From Prosthecobacter sp. (GTDB lineage Bacteria; Verrucomicrobiota; Verrucomicrobiia; Verrucomicrobiales; Verrucomicrobiaceae), in contig NZ_JAGRPF010000212.1 of NCBI RefSeq assembly GCF_020439865.1, positions 1 through 35,894 of the forward strand: 35,894 nucleotides of DNA, given 5' to 3'. Each line of letters starts with the position of its first letter. Position 1 is the stretch's first letter. Below are positions 6,427 to 13,926 of the stretch, piece by piece. The position numbers and the translations under genes were made by a program. A model generated the notes under the pieces. The model worked only from the letters and a program-made list of their open reading frames with translations. It was not told the DNA's origin and did not search any database.

Positions 6427-8388
6427 TTAATGGTGCGCCAGCACCTTGTCGGCGGCAGGATTGGTTTCAGGTTTGCCGGGTTCGGATTCCCACTGTGGAT
6501 AGAAGTCGGTTCCGTGGCCGGGAACGCTGTATTCGTAGGGACCACGATGGGCGACCGGGTCGAACAGGAAGTTGCCGTGCGGCGGCGGGGTGGGTGTGGC
6601 CCATTCCATCGTGGTGGCATCCCAAGGATTGTCACTCGTGGTCTTTTTGCCACCCTTGATGCTGAACCAGAAGTTGATGATGAACGGAACCTGGCCCAGG
6701 GCGAGGATGAAGGCACCGATGGACATCACAATGTTGAGGGACAGCATGTTGTCTGGAATGTCGAAGCCGAAGAACGCACCGATCTTGTGGGTGAGCGTTG
6801 TGCTCCAGTTGGTGAAGCCGGAGGTGTTTTCGAAATACTTGCCGCCGTCATACCAGCGGCGGTGGAAGCCGGCCATGCCCTGAATGAACATCGGGGCGAA
6901 CACGAGGTTCATGCCAACGAGCGAAGGCCAGAAGTGCCACTTGCCGAGCTTGTCGTTCATGAAACGGCCGGTGATCTTCGGGAACCAGTGATAGACACCG
7001 GCAAACAGGGCGAAGATGGTGCCCGGGGCGACCACGTAGTGGAAGTGACCGATGACGTAGTAGGTGTCGTGCAAGGCGAGATCGATAAACGCGAAAGCGA
7101 GCGGCAGCCCGGTCAGACCACCAATGCCGAACATCGGCAGGAAGGCGGACGCGAAGAGCATCTGTGTGTTGAACCGGATGGAGCCGCCCCAGAGCGAGAT
7201 CATCATGCAGGTGAGAAGAATCACCGAAGGCACCGAAATGAGCACGGTGGTGATCTGGAAGTAGGTGGACATCATGGTGCCCATGCCGGTCAGATACATG
7301 TGGTGCGCCCAGACGAGGAAGCTGAGGAATCCGAGAGTGAGCACCGAATAGACCATCGACTTGTAGCCCCAGAGCGGACGGCGGGCATTGCAAGGAATGA
7401 TGTCCGTGAGGATGGCGAATGCCGGCAGAATGAGCACGTACACCTCAGGGTGAGCGAGGAACCAGAACAGATGCTGGTAGAGCAGGGGACTGCCGCCGCC
7501 GGAGATGTCGAGGTGTTTGCCACCTTCCATCAAACCCGTGGGCAGATAGAAGGAAGAGCCGAACACACGGTCAGAGAGCTGCAGAATGGCGGCGACTTCG
7601 AGCGGAGGGAAGGCCAGCAGGAGCAGGAAGGCGGTCACAAACATCGCCCAACAGAAGAATGGCATCTTCATCCATGTCATACCTTTGGTGCGCAGGTTGA
7701 TGATGGTGGCGATGAAATTGACGGAACCCAGAAGGGAGGCGGAGATGTTGAACACCATCGCCGTAAGCCACCAGGTGTGGCCGTGATTCCAGACGCTCGT
7801 CACACCGATGTTCGCAGTCGAAGCCAGTGGCGAATACATCGTCCAGCCGGTCTGCACCGGGCCGGTTCCAACGAAGAAGCTGTACATCATGAGCACGCAG
7901 CTGATGAAGAAGAACCAGTAGCTCATCATGTTCAGGCGCGGGAACGCCATGTCGATGGTGCCGATCTGGAGCGGCATGACGAAGTTGCCGAAGGCGGCAA
8001 ATCCAAGCGGCACAATGCCGAAGAACACCATGATGGTGCCGTGCATGGCGCCGAGCATGTTATAAAGCTCGCCATTGAGGGAACCATCCGCATTCAGCCA
8101 GCGACCGAACATGGCTTCAAACAGGTCGCCGATGGCCGGGAGAGCACGAATGGTCTCGATCGCCGGCACGGGCACGCCCGGATAGGCAATGCTCCAGCGC
8201 ATGAGCAGCATGAGGAAGAAGCCGAACAGCAGGAAGATCAGGCCGGTGAGACCATACTGCATGCCGATGGTCTTGTGATCGGTGGAGAAAATGTACTTCC
8301 ACACGAAGTTCTGTTGATGGTGCCCGTGAGCATGATCATCATGCGCGTGATCGTGGGCGTGATCGTGGGTGGTGGCGGCGGCGCTCAT
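6427..8388 (-). CDS. coxA: Cytochrome c oxidase subunit I, A1-type heme-copper oxidase
   Basis: A 653-residue catalytic subunit reducing O2 to water and pumping protons. All ligands are present: H116 and H450 for low-spin heme a, H448 for heme a3, and H313, H362, H363 for CuB. Y317 in HPEVY is the cross-linked Tyr, and E315 in the same motif plus D146 in IDMAFPR mark the D-channel of A1-type enzymes. About 12 helices follow STDHKTIG (residues 35-42), the usual start of the core. The first 25 residues are a His/Asp/Ala run (eleven His) absent from textbook subunits I and encoded partly by a 12-base tandem repeat. Presence of ctaA supports heme A use. It is followed by coxC after 36 bases. Confidence 0.97.
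   Translation of the reverse strand: MSAAATTHDHAHDHAHDDHAHGHHQQNFVWKYIFSTDHKTIGMQYGLTGLIFLLFGFFLMLLMRWSIAYPGVPVPAIETIRALPAIGDLFEAMFGRWLNADGSLNGELYNMLGAMHGTIMVFFGIVPLGFAAFGNFVMPLQIGTIDMAFPRLNMMSYWFFFISCVLMMYSFFVGTGPVQTGWTMYSPLASTANIGVTSVWNHGHTWWLTAMVFNISASLLGSVNFIATIINLRTKGMTWMKMPFFCWAMFVTAFLLLLAFPPLEVAAILQLSDRVFGSSFYLPTGLMEGGKHLDISGGGSPLLYQHLFWFLAHPEVYVLILPAFAILTDIIPCNARRPLWGYKSMVYSVLTLGFLSFLVWAHHMYLTGMGTMMSTYFQITTVLISVPSVILLTCMMISLWGGSIRFNTQMLFASAFLPMFGIGGLTGLPLAFAFIDLALHDTYYVIGHFHYVVAPGTIFALFAGVYHWFPKITGRFMNDKLGKWHFWPSLVGMNLVFAPMFIQGMAGFHRRWYDGGKYFENTSGFTNWSTTLTHKIGAFFGFDIPDNMLSLNIVMSIGAFILALGQVPFIINFWFSIKGGKKTTSDNPWDATTMEWATPTPPPHGNFLFDPVAHRGPYEYSVPGHGTDFYPQWESEPGKPETNPAADKVLAHH
8345..8368 (-). 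repeat. 12-bp tandem repeat in the coxA N-terminus
   Basis: Two exact copies of a 12-mer (plus strand gcgtgatcgtgg, 8345-8356 and 8357-8368) lie head to tail and keep the reading frame. They encode the alternating His-Asp-His-Ala stretch at about residues 7-15 of CoxA. The flanking bases are degenerate copies. Such a repeat could change copy number by slippage and lengthen or shorten the His-rich tail without a frameshift. Confidence 0.8.
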
Positions 8389-8405
8389 AGGCTTGGAGTC
8401 AAAGG

Positions 8406-9218
8406 TCAGAGTTGAAAGGCTTTCGCGAAGTCAAAAACGAAGTCGGCAGTGGCTTTGCCGCCACGGACAGTGACGGTCTGCGAAAGGGTCTGCGGAAACT
8501 GGGGATGCCAAGCTTCGACGACATAGTCGCCATCAGCCAAAGAACGTGAAATGGTGAAGTGACCGTCCGCCGTGGAAACCGCGGAATGAACGCCTTCATG
8601 AACAAACACCCAGGCGTTCATCCAGCGATGCACGTCACACTCGAGCCGATAGATGCCCGGCGTGTTGAACGTCTTCACGTTTTCGTCTCCGCGCGAGGGC
8701 TGGCCAAAATTGTCCATGTTGTCGCCTTTGCCGTGCGTTCCGGCTTCGCAACGGGCGATGCGGATGTTGTGGAAGGTGAGATCGCTGTTGTGAAAACGGA
8801 CGTTCTGTCCGGGCTGGATCGCAATGGTATGCGGCACAAACTCACACTTTGTTTGGTCAATCAACGGAGCGGCGGCAGGCAGGTTGTCGGCCCGCTGGCT
8901 GCCACGCACAGTAATCACCACATCAGCAAGGGCACCATCTGCAGCGACACGCCAAGCCGGATCGATGATGTCACCGTGACCGGTGCAAAACGGATTGCCA
9001 CCGACATCGACGACTTTTGTGAGCTTCGCTGAATCCGCGCCTTTGAGCGTCACCTTACCTGTGATGCTGGTGGCTTCCGCGACGGTCACCGCTGGTGCCA
9101 GTGTCACCGTGTCTGCAGCTTCAGGAATTTTGCCACAGCTCACGTTTGCGATCAGCATGACGGCTCCGAAGGCAGCCCAAGGTGCCTGGCGGGAGACGGT
9201 TTGCTTCACACGGGTCAT
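8406..9218 (-). CDS. Cupredoxin-like lipoprotein with C-terminal carboxypeptidase-regulatory-like domain
   Basis: A 270-residue exported protein. The signal ends at NVSC with Cys28 as probable lipidated residue. Residues about 120-208 resemble a cupredoxin: PGQNVRFHNSDLTFHNI gives the first copper His (H150), and L-E-C194-D-V-H197-R-W-M200 gives the Cys/His/Met set of a type 1 copper site. Residues about 210-262 form a short beta domain (DGHFTISRSLADGDYVVEAW) of the carboxypeptidase regulatory-like type. A further Cys/His group (C78-T-G-H81) is seen in the first third. It lies between cytochrome c and coxA (11 and 17 base gaps), so it may carry electrons to CuA or deliver copper. Copper binding is inferred from motif spacing. 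Confidence 0.78.
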   Translation of the reverse strand: MTRVKQTVSRQAPWAAFGAVMLIANVSCGKIPEAADTVTLAPAVTVAEATSITGKVTLKGADSAKLTKVVDVGGNPFCTGHGDIIDPAWRVAADGALADVVITVRGSQRADNLPAAAPLIDQTKCEFVPHTIAIQPGQNVRFHNSDLTFHNIRIARCEAGTHGKGDNMDNFGQPSRGDENVKTFNTPGIYRLECDVHRWMNAWVFVHEGVHSAVSTADGHFTISRSLADGDYVVEAWHPQFPQTLSQTVTVRGGKATADFVFDFAKAFQL

Positions 9219-9229
9219 TGCTGTTTAAC

Positions 9230-9955
9230 CTACTTGGCGGCGGGTGCGGCTGCAGGTGCAGCAGTGGCTCCGGGACCGGCGGGAATTTCCCCGGGAACGT
9301 CCTTCTTGGCAAAGGGCTCAAGCTCAGGGACGGTCCACTGTGCGGTGCGTTTTTCTTCGTCACGCACTTTCTGAACCATTTCCTTGGTGATCATCGGGGC
9401 CTCGTTGCCCCAGGAGTTGCGCACAAAGGTCAGCACGTTGGCGAGATCTTCGGAGGACATTGCGGCACCAAAGGGCTGCATCCCACCGGGGGTGTTGAAT
9501 CCTTGGCCATTGACCGTCACCGGACCGGTCAGCCCGTGTTGAACGATTCGAATCAGGCGCTCGGTTCCGCCCACCACGAATTCCGAGTTGGCGAGAGGGG
9601 GGAACTGCCCGGGAAGACCACCGCCGTTGCCCTGATGGCAGCCACCGCAAACGGCATAGCCGCTGGAGCCTTTTTTCATCGCCTTGGCAAACGGATCCAG
9701 CGCACCACCGGCACCGGCACCGCCTGGACGCGGATCACCGCCACCAGCGAAAGCAAACGGATTGCTGACATCGAAGCTCCAGCCACCCGCCATCGGCCCC
9801 AGCTGCCCGCCGGCGACAATGGCCACGAGCATCAGCAAAAACATGGCCCACAAGGGGGCAGGTTTGCTTTCGGGAGCGAGATCTTCCTTCTCGCGCTTCA
9901 CGGCGGTGTGAAGGCGGTCGAGATCGGTGCTGTCGGGATGGGCGGAGGCGCTCAT
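9230..9955 (-). CDS. Membrane-anchored monoheme cytochrome c
   Basis: A 241-residue protein with one N-terminal helix (about 34-50) that probably remains as a membrane anchor, a Gly/Pro-rich linker (55-85), a class I cytochrome c domain and an Ala/Pro-rich tail. The heme site is C103-G-G-C106-H107; the axial Met is probably M159 in GGMQPFG. LANVLTFVRNSWG is the typical C-terminal helix of class I domains. It is directly downstream of ccoO (24 bases), in the place a ccoP gene would have, but has one heme rather than the two of CcoP. It may carry electrons from ACIII to the oxidase, since CoxB lacks its own cytochrome domain. Confidence 0.88.
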   Translation of the reverse strand: MSASAHPDSTDLDRLHTAVKREKEDLAPESKPAPLWAMFLLMLVAIVAGGQLGPMAGGWSFDVSNPFAFAGGGDPRPGGAGAGGALDPFAKAMKKGSSGYAVCGGCHQGNGGGLPGQFPPLANSEFVVGGTERLIRIVQHGLTGPVTVNGQGFNTPGGMQPFGAAMSSEDLANVLTFVRNSWGNEAPMITKEMVQKVRDEEKRTAQWTVPELEPFAKKDVPGEIPAGPGATAAPAAAPAAK

Positions 9956-9979
9956 GGGGCTTGCGTGTCGCGAGAGGGG

Positions 9980-10666
9980 CTACTTTTTGGCGGGTTCGGC
10001 GGCAGCGGCGACGGCTGCAGCCTGTCCAGGGATGGGATAATCCTTTTTGAGGGAGAGAAGGTACTCGACGAGGCGGTCGGCTTCAGGAGTCGGGACCACT
10101 TCGTAGCCAGCTGGAGGGGCGAACTTCTTCGGGAGCTTAAGCGCGCGATCTGAAGCGGGGCCTTGAATTTTTTGCAGCTTATAGAGCCGGGTGTAGGCCG
10201 GCATGGTGCTCCAGTCATGCACGGAACGTGGTGAATAGAGATGCTGATGGAGCGCCTCAGCGGACGGTGCACGCCAGCCATAGTTCGCGAGATCAGGGCC
10301 GACACGTTGGATGCCGAGAAGCGCGTATTTCTCGCCAAGGTAGTCGCGCAGCACATTGGGACGAGCGGGAGTCTCAGGCCGGGCTTCCTGATCCTGACCC
10401 CAGCCTTTGTACCAGCCGTCGAGACCGAGCTGCGCCGGGCGGATCATCTGCGTGTGGCACTGATTGCAGCCTTCGCGGATGTAAACGAGCTGGCCCTGAC
10501 CGTTGACGGGAGCAGGCGGGAAAAATCCTTCGACGCCATCCTTGTCCTTGTCATAGGCGACAGGAGTGAGCTGCTCGTACTGCATCGCCGGAAGAACGAT
10601 GAGGCACAGCCATGGCAGCCCGAAGGCGGCGGCGAGACCGAGTATGAAAGTGCGGAAGTTGGTCAT
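9980..10666 (-). CDS. ccoO: cbb3-type oxidase subunit II-like monoheme cytochrome c
   Basis: A 228-residue CcoO/FixO-like protein. One N-terminal helix (about 7-28) is followed by a periplasmic cytochrome c domain. The motif YIREGC67-N-Q-C70-H71-TQMIRP is almost diagnostic of CcoO. Further family segments: RVGPDLANYGWR (121-132), HLYSPRSV (142-149) and STMPAY with probable axial Met155. The tail is Ala/Lys-rich. The start overlaps the ccoN-like stop by four bases (ATGA at 10663-10666), so the two are translationally coupled and should form one complex. Unlike its partner it keeps all heme-binding residues. Confidence 0.92.
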   Translation of the reverse strand: MTNFRTFILGLAAAFGLPWLCLIVLPAMQYEQLTPVAYDKDKDGVEGFFPPAPVNGQGQLVYIREGCNQCHTQMIRPAQLGLDGWYKGWGQDQEARPETPARPNVLRDYLGEKYALLGIQRVGPDLANYGWRAPSAEALHQHLYSPRSVHDWSTMPAYTRLYKLQKIQGPASDRALKLPKKFAPPAGYEVVPTPEADRLVEYLLSLKKDYPIPGQAAAVAAAAEPAKK

Positions 10667-12150
10667 GCGTGGGCTTCGTGGGGAAGAGCGTGATCGTCGT
10701 GGTCATGTTCCAGCAGCGTGGGTGCCGAACTGCGGCGACCCAGACCAGCGACCATGAGCAGGAGGTGGAGAAGGAACATGAAGTTCGAGAAGCTAATGAG
10801 CGCCCAAGCCACCGCACGGGAAACGACGTAGGGGCGGGAATTGATGACGTGATTCATGAAGGTCTGGTCCCAATGCTCGGGATTGTTCAAATCCGCGCCT
10901 TGCTGCCAGCCAGCGACGAGGCTCATGACGACGATGGTGCCGACGCCATAAACGGAGAACCAGAAGTGATTGCGAATCAGGCGCACGCTGAGCCATTCAC
11001 AGCCGGAAAGTCTTGGCACGATGTAATAGATCGCACCAAACACGCACATGCTGAAGAAGCCGTACACGCTGACCACTTGGAACGAGTACCAAGACTGCGT
11101 GAACTGCAGACCCGAGCCGGTCCAGAAGGCGGAGTTGAGCGCGAGAATCAGACCGGACACCGGATAGAAAAGAGCTCCAAAGAACACGAAGCGCAGGGTC
11201 GGACTGGAAGCCACCGAGCTGTGTTTGCCGAGCGTCGTCAGGTGATGATTCAGGCCGACCAATCCCACCGGGATGAGCAACAACACGCCGGTGCAGGCGC
11301 CGATGGAGGACATCCACGCGGGAAGCGGGCCGCCCATGTACTTCTGCATGCCCGTCCAGCCACCGAGAATGGCGAGAGTCCAGAAACCAGCCGATGCGAG
11401 CTGCTGGGATGCGATGGGCTGGCCGGTGATCTTCGGAATGAAGTAGTAGGCCGCTCCCACGCCGACAGGAACGAAGAACAGCAGGATCACTCCGTGAATG
11501 TACCAAGCGTCAATGCCGGCACCGAGCGCGCCAAGACCTGGCAGGCAGTGCAATGCCACGTTGGCGGTGATAAAGATCCAAGGGAACCAGAAGCAGGCGC
11601 CCAGGATGTACCAGGTGCTGACCATGAAACCTTCCGGACGGAAGGCACGGCCGAACATGCGGGCGATCGGCCAGGCGTAGCAGAGGAAGCAGGTCAAAAG
11701 CACCGGCCAGACAAACTTGGGCATTTCCAGCCACTCAATCGAGGTGCTCTTGCCCATCAGGATGGCGAGAACGCCCAGCGTGATGGTGATGTTCCAAAAG
11801 ACGCCTGCGGTGATGAGAAGGCTCTTGCCGCTCTTCAGTTCCTGACCCGAGCGGCGGGCCATGATCCAGAGCATGACGCCAAGGGCGGCCTGAACGCCCC
11901 AGCCATAAACGAGCGCATTGATGTGCGCCGGTTGCAGGCGGCCGTAGGTGATGTACTGGCAGTCTCCGAGAAATTCAGGCTCGACCAGCTTGATCGCGGC
12001 GAGAACGCCGAGGAGCGTGGAGAGCATGAGCCAGAAGGCTCCGTTGGTGAAAAGGAACAGCACCGGTCCTTTCACCGACTTGTCGATCGCCGCGCGGCGA
12101 AGATTGTCGGCCTGGAGGTCCGTGTCAGGGGTGGCGGGAGTGGTCTGCAT
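10663..12150 (-). CDS. CcoN-like heme-copper oxidase subunit lacking active-site ligands
   Basis: A 495-residue, roughly 12-helix homolog of the cbb3 catalytic subunit. Alignment landmarks are clear: YGRLQPAH76 in helix 2, WYIH219 in helix 6, YYFIPK (235-240), LPAW (276-279), FGAIYYIVPRL (371-381) and NHFW (394-397). Two catalytic segments have changed. Where CcoN has W-A-G-P-H-H-L-H-Y, this protein has W-T-G-M-Q-K-Y-M-G (265-273), so both CuB His are gone, and the cross-linking Tyr shortly before is Gly. Where CcoN has G-H-V-H for hemes b3 and b, it has S-F-Q-V (356-359), and residues 350-381 contain no His. H76 and the first CuB His (H219) remain. The frame is intact and coupled to ccoO. 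It cannot reduce O2 in the known way; a structural or electron-transfer role in the ACIII complex is possible. The C-terminus is His-rich. Confidence 0.88.
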   Translation of the reverse strand: MQTTPATPDTDLQADNLRRAAIDKSVKGPVLFLFTNGAFWLMLSTLLGVLAAIKLVEPEFLGDCQYITYGRLQPAHINALVYGWGVQAALGVMLWIMARRSGQELKSGKSLLITAGVFWNITITLGVLAILMGKSTSIEWLEMPKFVWPVLLTCFLCYAWPIARMFGRAFRPEGFMVSTWYILGACFWFPWIFITANVALHCLPGLGALGAGIDAWYIHGVILLFFVPVGVGAAYYFIPKITGQPIASQQLASAGFWTLAILGGWTGMQKYMGGPLPAWMSSIGACTGVLLLIPVGLVGLNHHLTTLGKHSSVASSPTLRFVFFGALFYPVSGLILALNSAFWTGSGLQFTQSWYSFQVVSVYGFFSMCVFGAIYYIVPRLSGCEWLSVRLIRNHFWFSVYGVGTIVVMSLVAGWQQGADLNNPEHWDQTFMNHVINSRPYVVSRAVAWALISFSNFMFLLHLLLMVAGLGRRSSAPTLLEHDHDDHALPHEAHA

Positions 12151-12153
12151 GAC

Positions 12154-12561
12154 TTACTTGGGCGAAGCGGGAGCGGCAGGGGCCGGTGCAGGTGCTGCGG
12201 TAGCAGCAGGAGTGGGTGAAGCTGGAGCAGCCGCAGCGGCGGCCTGTTTGAGCTGTGTGGGAGAACCAGGGACAACCTGGGTGCTCACCGCCTGCTTTTT
12301 GGAAGCGAGAGCGGCAAGCGTCTTTTCAAACACCGCCTTCTTCTTGGCTTCGTCGTTCAAACCAAGCTTCGCGATGCTTTCAGCCTGCGCCTTGACGATT
12401 TCGGCCGTATTGGCCAGGCGCTCCGACTCACGCGGATCGAAACCACGCTTCGAATCACTGATGGCCTGAATGATGGTGAACAGCACGGCGAAGCCTGCGA
12501 AGGCTCCGAGTACCCACAGGAAAGTGGCACCGGCTTTTTTGGGTTGTTCGGTCTGCGACAT
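12154..12561 (-). CDS. Small membrane-anchored protein between actF and the ccoN-like gene
   Basis: A 135-residue protein of no recognised family. One helix (about 14-34) is followed by a charged, probably helical segment (about 38-90) containing AEIVKAQAESIAKLG, then an Ala/Pro-rich low-complexity tail of about 30 residues. It starts 18 bases after actF and ends 3 bases before the ccoN-like gene, which suggests it belongs to the same complex. It might bridge ACIII and the CcoN/CcoO pair; that is inference from position. The Ala/Pro tail resembles the tails of the cytochrome c and ActB linker in the same operon. Confidence 0.72.
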   Translation of the reverse strand: MSQTEQPKKAGATFLWVLGAFAGFAVLFTIIQAISDSKRGFDPRESERLANTAEIVKAQAESIAKLGLNDEAKKKAVFEKTLAALASKKQAVSTQVVPGSPTQLKQAAAAAAPASPTPAATAAPAPAPAAPASPK

Positions 12562-12579
12562 GGAGAAGAAGGACGGGGA

Positions 12580-13902
12580 TCAGTTGACGACGTTCACGGA
12601 CTCGATGAGGCGAGGATCACGCCACGGATAGAGGCTGTATTTGGCGAGCCCACGGAGGAAAAGGAAGCCCATGGTGCCGAACACGGCGCAGAGAGCTGCA
12701 ATGTCCTGAACCCAGGCGCCGGGCACCCAGACACCGATGCCAAGGGAAGGACCACGCTCAGGGATCACATTCCAGTAAATGTCCACAAGATGCATGAAGA
12801 TGATCCAGAGACACACGAGGCTGATCACCACCGGGTTCTTTTTGCGGGGCTGGGACAACAGAAGCAGGAACGGACCCACGAAGTGACCAACAACGATGAA
12901 GATCGAGATGCCGCGCCACGCTTCCGTGTTACGGGTGAGATAGAAACGGGTCTCTTCCGTGATGTTGGCGTACCAGATGAGGAAGTACTGGCTGAAGGCG
13001 ATGTAGGCCCAAAACACGGTGAAGGCGAAGAGCAGCTTGCCCATCAGGTGGTAGTGCTCGTCGGTGACAACCTTTTGCAGGTAGCCGAGGCTGCGCAGCC
13101 ATGTGACAACCAAGATCGAAAGCGCCATCGAGGACCAGGCACAGCCGGCGAAGATATACACACCCCACATCGTGGAGAACCAGTTGTAATCGAGCGACAT
13201 CAGCCAGTCCACCGCGGCAAACGTCACGGTCAGCGCATAGAAAAGCAGCCAGCGGCAGGAGAACAAACGGGCGGAGATGGTGTGCTTGATGTCGCCATCC
13301 TGTTCCTGTTTGAGGGACTTGCCGCGCAGAGTGCGGGCGATGTGCCAGAGAATCAAGAAGTAGAGAACGAAGCGCACCTGCCAGCTGAACGGGAACTTGA
13401 GGTGGTTCGTGATGTTCAGGTAGCCGAACTTCTCGACAAGAATGTGCAGATGGGGATTGGCTTCCGAAGCGTGATGCAGCGCGTCCTGTACAGAGATGTT
13501 GTCGTGATGAGCATGCTCAGCAGCCTCACGATGGTGGCCCATCCATTCATAGAGCGGTTTCTGCACGGCAGGAACGAGCAGCGGCGTGGCGAGTATTCCA
13601 AGCGCAAGGATCATGTTGGCCAGATTCTCCCAGATGCGGCGAACTGCGACGCCCCAGCTCGAGTTCGAGGCGCTGTGGAGCAGGATCCAGAAGCAGCCCC
13701 CCACCACGAAGGTGAAGGTGAAGAAGATGGCGAACAGCCAGGAGTAGGCAAAGGTGTCCGTCTTGGCGAAGAAGTAGTAAGCCGAGGTGGCGAGACCGAG
13801 CAGGCCGAAGAGGCCCAGCGCGCCGATGAGCTTGCCGCCCTTGGCCGGTTCGAATTTTTCTCCGCCCTGGGGCAGATCGTTGAAGGTGACGTGGTGACTC
13901 AT
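12580..13902 (-). CDS. actF: Alternative Complex III subunit ActF (NrfD-like membrane subunit)
   Basis: A 440-residue polytopic membrane protein with about ten helices, the second of the two NrfD/PsrC-like quinone-binding-type subunits of ACIII. The hydrophilic N-terminus (residues 1-25) precedes the first helix (KLIGALGLFGLLGL). Typical ActF segments include SLDYNWFSTMWGVY, FAFTVFWAYIAFSQYFLIWY and RGPSLGIGVWVPGAW. It has no cofactor motif. With ActC it forms the membrane core where quinol is oxidised. It ends 18 bases before the small 135-residue gene. Confidence 0.93.
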   Translation of the reverse strand: MSHHVTFNDLPQGGEKFEPAKGGKLIGALGLFGLLGLATSAYYFFAKTDTFAYSWLFAIFFTFTFVVGGCFWILLHSASNSSWGVAVRRIWENLANMILALGILATPLLVPAVQKPLYEWMGHHREAAEHAHHDNISVQDALHHASEANPHLHILVEKFGYLNITNHLKFPFSWQVRFVLYFLILWHIARTLRGKSLKQEQDGDIKHTISARLFSCRWLLFYALTVTFAAVDWLMSLDYNWFSTMWGVYIFAGCAWSSMALSILVVTWLRSLGYLQKVVTDEHYHLMGKLLFAFTVFWAYIAFSQYFLIWYANITEETRFYLTRNTEAWRGISIFIVVGHFVGPFLLLLSQPRKKNPVVISLVCLWIIFMHLVDIYWNVIPERGPSLGIGVWVPGAWVQDIAALCAVFGTMGFLFLRGLAKYSLYPWRDPRLIESVNVVN

Positions 13903-13926
13903 GCCGGAATTCGCGTGAACGTGCCG

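Noticed and set aside
6430..8415. Very long open frame on the strand opposite coxA, with similar frames opposite ccoN, actF and actB.
   Set aside because: Composition is rich in Glu, His, Arg and Gly without domains, as expected for the shadow of a GC-rich membrane protein gene. The real genes are proven by conserved ligands.
10663..12150. Idea that the altered CcoN-like gene is a pseudogene.
   Set aside because: The frame is intact over 495 codons, helices and non-catalytic motifs are preserved, and it is coupled to an intact ccoO. Loss is limited to the ligand positions.
10663..12150. Idea that the CcoN-like protein is a NO reductase (NorB).
   Set aside because: NorB also needs the three FeB histidines and the heme HxH histidines, which are missing here, and no NorC follows; the neighbouring cytochrome is CcoO-type.
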